Under the pieces are notes generated by a model that made no database searches, was not told the DNA's origin, and saw only the letters and a list, made by a program, of their open reading frames with translations. Shown here piece after piece: positions 4,925 through 6,989 of a stretch of 6,989 nucleotides of DNA. A program made the position numbers and the translations under genes. This stretch comes from Candidatus Uhrbacteria bacterium (GTDB lineage: Bacteria; Patescibacteriota; Patescibacteriia; UBA9934; GWF2-40-263), in contig JAHFIS010000041.1 in the NCBI GenBank assembly GCA_023246275.1, forward strand, positions 1-6,989, written 5' to 3'. Each line of letters starts with the position of its first letter. Within the stretch, counting starts at the first letter, position 1.

Positions 4925-5000
4925 GGGCCGTTAGCTCAGCTGGTAGAGCGCTTCCATGGCATGGAAGAGGTCAACGGTTCGATCCCGTTACGGTCCACCA
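4925..5000 (+). tRNA. tRNA-Ala, anticodon GGC
   Basis: A 76-base cloverleaf. The acceptor stem pairs 4925-4931 with the 7 bases before the discriminator A and includes a G3-U70 wobble, the main identity element for alanyl-tRNA synthetase. D arm gctc/gagc, anticodon arm cttcc/ggaag with loop ATGGCAT (anticodon GGC, T at position 33), T arm aacgg/ccgtt with loop TTCGATC. The 3' CCA (4998-5000) is encoded. A terminator follows directly. Confidence 0.98.
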
Positions 5001-5033
5001 AAAAGACACCCGGAAGGTTCCGGGTGTCTTTTT
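5000..5033. terminator. Bidirectional terminator shared by tRNA-Ala and the O-antigen-ligase-like gene
   Basis: Inverted repeat, 5000-5015 with 5018-5033 (core agacacccgga/tccgggtgtct), with a run of Ts on each outer side in the respective reading direction. The left arm begins at the last A of the tRNA CCA; the right side is ten bases from the leftward stop at 5043. Confidence 0.9.
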
Positions 5034-5042
5034 AATTGCTCA

Positions 5043-6989
5043 TCACCGAGAAGGCGACTCTTCGATCGCCGCGGGGACTCCCGCCGCCGCTTCCCCTCTC
5101 TTCAGCCGATCCAATCTCTGACCCACGATCTCGTTCCCCGGGTTGTACTCGAGGACCTTCGACACCTGCTCGATCGCGCCGGGAAAATTCCCCTGCTTCT
5201 CGTAGATCGTCGCGAGGAACCATCGGGCGTTCGAGTAGCTTGGGGTGAGCTTGACGGCGCGCTCGAATTCTTTTTGCGCCAGGACGAGATCGTCCGCTGC
5301 GTCGCGACGAAGATAGAGGAGGCCGAGCTGGAAGGCGACGCCGACGTCGATCGGATTGTACTTCCGCACGCTCTCCATCTTCGAGATCGCGTCGGACAGT
5401 CGTCCCTCGCGGTCGTACGTCAGCGACAGCTGGTAATGGGCCGAGGAGTCGTCGGGCTTGAGCGCGATGGCAGCGTTGAACGCGGTCTCGGCGTTCGACA
5501 GGGCATCGGCCAGCTTCTGTTTCGCGCCGGCCGCGACGATCGGATCCGTCGACACCGTCAGCTCGCGCTGCGACTCGCCGATCGCGAGGAATGTCTTCCC
5601 AAGCTCGATCTGGTCGCTTGGATTGGTCGGCTCGAGCGCGATCGCCCGACGGCCGGCGGAGACGGCAAAGTCGCCGGCGTTCGCGATGAGGGGGATGAAG
5701 GCCCGGTAGACCGTCGCACGCGACAGCCAGTTGAGCGCCTCCCTCGGCGACAGGTCCGTCGCGCGGATAGACGCGTCGATGGCGGCGGCGGAGAGCGCCT
5801 GGACATACGCCTTTTGTTCCACCGAGACGGTCGAGATGTCCGTCGGCCCGCTCATCTCCTCGCTGGCCCGGATCGTGAGAGCCTGGGCAAGGTCGCGCTC
5901 GGCCGCGTCGTTGAGCCGGTTGAGCGAGACCGCGCGGTCGAGGTCGTCGATGACGGCCTTGGTGTCGGCTTCCCCGCCCGACCTGTCCACGGCACGGGCA
6001 AGCGCCGCGTCGGAAACGTAACGGCCGGCGCTCACGAAGACGATCGCGAGGATGCCGACGGACGCGACGGAGATCGTTGCGGTAAACAGCATCCCGGCGC
6101 GCGGAAACGAGACGAACGGGATTTCCTTCGCGGGTCGTTCCGTCTGGCTCGCCACCAGCGCGGCAAGCACGAACAGGAAGAAGACGAAGGTGACGTTTCC
6201 GGGATACAGAAACGCGGCGATCGCGAAGGTCGTCCACGCGGAAGCGTCGACGAGGACGGTCGCCCATCCCTTGTAGGAACCGGCGCCGATGACGCGGGCG
6301 GCGGACCGGACGAAGAATGACAGGAGGAACAATCCCCACGCGCACAAACCGGCAATCCCAAGCGAGGCGGCGATGGTAAGCGCGAACGAGGCGGCGCGGT
6401 CGAACCGCTGCGCCCACATCGGCGTGGCGTTGACGGAGGCGTCATGGAGAAGCGCGTAATCGAAGGCGTACGTCCCGGGGCCGGAGCCAAGAAGGGCCGA
6501 CGGGCCGCGAAGGACCTTCGACGCGATCGACATGCCGGCGGCGTGGCTCGGGGTCACCTCGACCGGAACGCGGAACGGGAGCGCGAGCGGAAGGCCGAGG
6601 AGCACGAGGACGGAGAAGACGAGAAACAGCATCGGGGGGATCAGGCGCCGCAGGTCGTGCAGTTCCCTGGCGCGGGCGAAGGCGACCACGAGCAGCAGCA
6701 TCAGCCCGGAGACGAGGAGAATCCAGAGCATCCAGTAATTGACGACCGCAAGGAAGAAAAGCGTCTCGGCGGAAACGAGCGCGACGGCAGCCTGCTCACC
6801 GCGTCCGGCCCATCCGCCGTGCAAGACGGCATGGTCGGAACGGTTCGCGACAAGAAGCCCGCAGCCGAACGCCGTCATCGCGACGAGATAGATTCCGAGC
6901 GCGTTCAACGTTCCGACCGTATTGGCCGTGCCGCCATGAATCGCCGACCAGAATCCGATCCCGCCGGCGACGGACGCGGAAAGGACGAG
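5043..6989 (-). CDS. O-antigen-ligase-like membrane protein with C-terminal TPRs (5' end outside the window)
   Basis: The frame is open to the right edge, giving 648 residues of a longer protein; the TTG at 6908 is not the start. The N-terminal half has several membrane helices, first a GTANTVGTLNALGIYL segment resembling the GT-NPN-A loop of the Wzy/WaaL (O-antigen ligase) superfamily, then a large extracellular loop with the pattern LLGSGPGTYAFDYALLHDASVN..MWAQRFDRA, typical of bacterial WaaL-like proteins, then further helices to about residue 305. The C-terminal half is helical, with at least three recognisable TPR-like repeats ending in P-x-x-x-A-type motifs (ALKPDDSSAHYQLSLTY, YNPIDVGVAFQLGLLY, LTPSYSNARWFLATIY). 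Family knowledge suggests transfer or polymerisation of a surface glycan, or O-linked protein glycosylation; the donor and acceptor cannot be told from the sequence. It ends at the shared terminator, convergent with tRNA-Ala. Confidence 0.85.
   Translation of the reverse strand, partial: LVLSASVAGGIGFWSAIHGGTANTVGTLNALGIYLVAMTAFGCGLLVANRSDHAVLHGGWAGRGEQAAVALVSAETLFFLAVVNYWMLWILLVSGLMLLLVVAFARARELHDLRRLIPPMLFLVFSVLVLLGLPLALPFRVPVEVTPSHAAGMSIASKVLRGPSALLGSGPGTYAFDYALLHDASVNATPMWAQRFDRAASFALTIAASLGIAGLCAWGLFLLSFFVRSAARVIGAGSYKGWATVLVDASAWTTFAIAAFLYPGNVTFVFFLFVLAALVASQTERPAKEIPFVSFPRAGMLFTATISVASVGILAIVFVSAGRYVSDAALARAVDRSGGEADTKAVIDDLDRAVSLNRLNDAAERDLAQALTIRASEEMSGPTDISTVSVEQKAYVQALSAAAIDASIRATDLSPREALNWLSRATVYRAFIPLIANAGDFAVSAGRRAIALEPTNPSDQIELGKTFLAIGESQRELTVSTDPIVAAGAKQKLADALSNAETAFNAAIALKPDDSSAHYQLSLTYDREGRLSDAISKMESVRKYNPIDVGVAFQLGLLYLRRDAADDLVLAQKEFERAVKLTPSYSNARWFLATIYEKQGNFPGAIEQVSKVLEYNPGNEIVGQRLDRLKRGEAAAGVPAAIEESPSR

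Noticed and set aside
4956..6320. Long plus-strand frame (454 codons) and minus frame 5032-6417 opposite or within the TPR gene
   Set aside because: Both are Arg-rich shadows caused by high GC; the former starts inside the tRNA and crosses a strong terminator.
1..6989. CRISPR array, IS element, prophage or tRNA-integrated island
   Set aside because: No regularly spaced direct repeats, transposase or integrase motifs, or repeat of the tRNA 3' end were seen; the genes are core functions.

Overview
The window looks like a stretch of core chromosome from a GC-rich member of the Patescibacteria (Candidate Phyla Radiation), though this is inferred from gene style and no rRNA is present to confirm it. 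The clues are a Trm11-like methyltransferase with a CPR-type motif IV, an orotate phosphoribosyltransferase with the N-terminal pattern seen in that group, an O-antigen-ligase-like membrane protein fused to TPRs, very short intergenic gaps, and single genes each with their own promoter and terminator. TGA is used as an ordinary stop, so the recoded UGA=Gly lineages (Gracilibacteria/Absconditabacteria) are unlikely.

Layout: (1) bases 1-465 have no convincing gene but hold a dense set of stable hairpins ending in a strong rightward terminator, a candidate structured ncRNA I cannot assign to a known family. (2) 486-1022 (-) is an unknown membrane-anchored protein. (3) 1082-2236 (+) is a Trm11-like RNA methyltransferase, divergent from (2), with the two promoters overlapping on opposite strands. 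(4) 2247-2314 holds four 8-base repeats and a perfect bidirectional terminator hairpin. (5) 2317-2555 (-) encodes two very small membrane proteins with overlapping stop and start codons. (6) 2654-3727 (-) is the GTPase ychF. (7) 3784-4470 (-) is a pyrE-like phosphoribosyltransferase. (8) 4527-4820 (-) is an unknown 97-residue protein. (9) 4925-5000 (+) is tRNA-Ala(GGC). (10) 5043-6989 (-) is the C-terminal part of an O-antigen-ligase-like/TPR membrane protein that runs off the right edge.

The genes share no pathway (tRNA modification, ribosome-associated GTPase, pyrimidine synthesis or salvage, envelope glycan). What unites them is compact transcription signalling. Nearly every gene has a recognisable sigma70-type promoter with a 17-base spacer. 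Three genes appear to have leaderless or near-leaderless mRNAs. In three gaps the terminator of one gene overlaps or abuts the -35 region of the next, and several stop codons lie inside the terminator hairpin.
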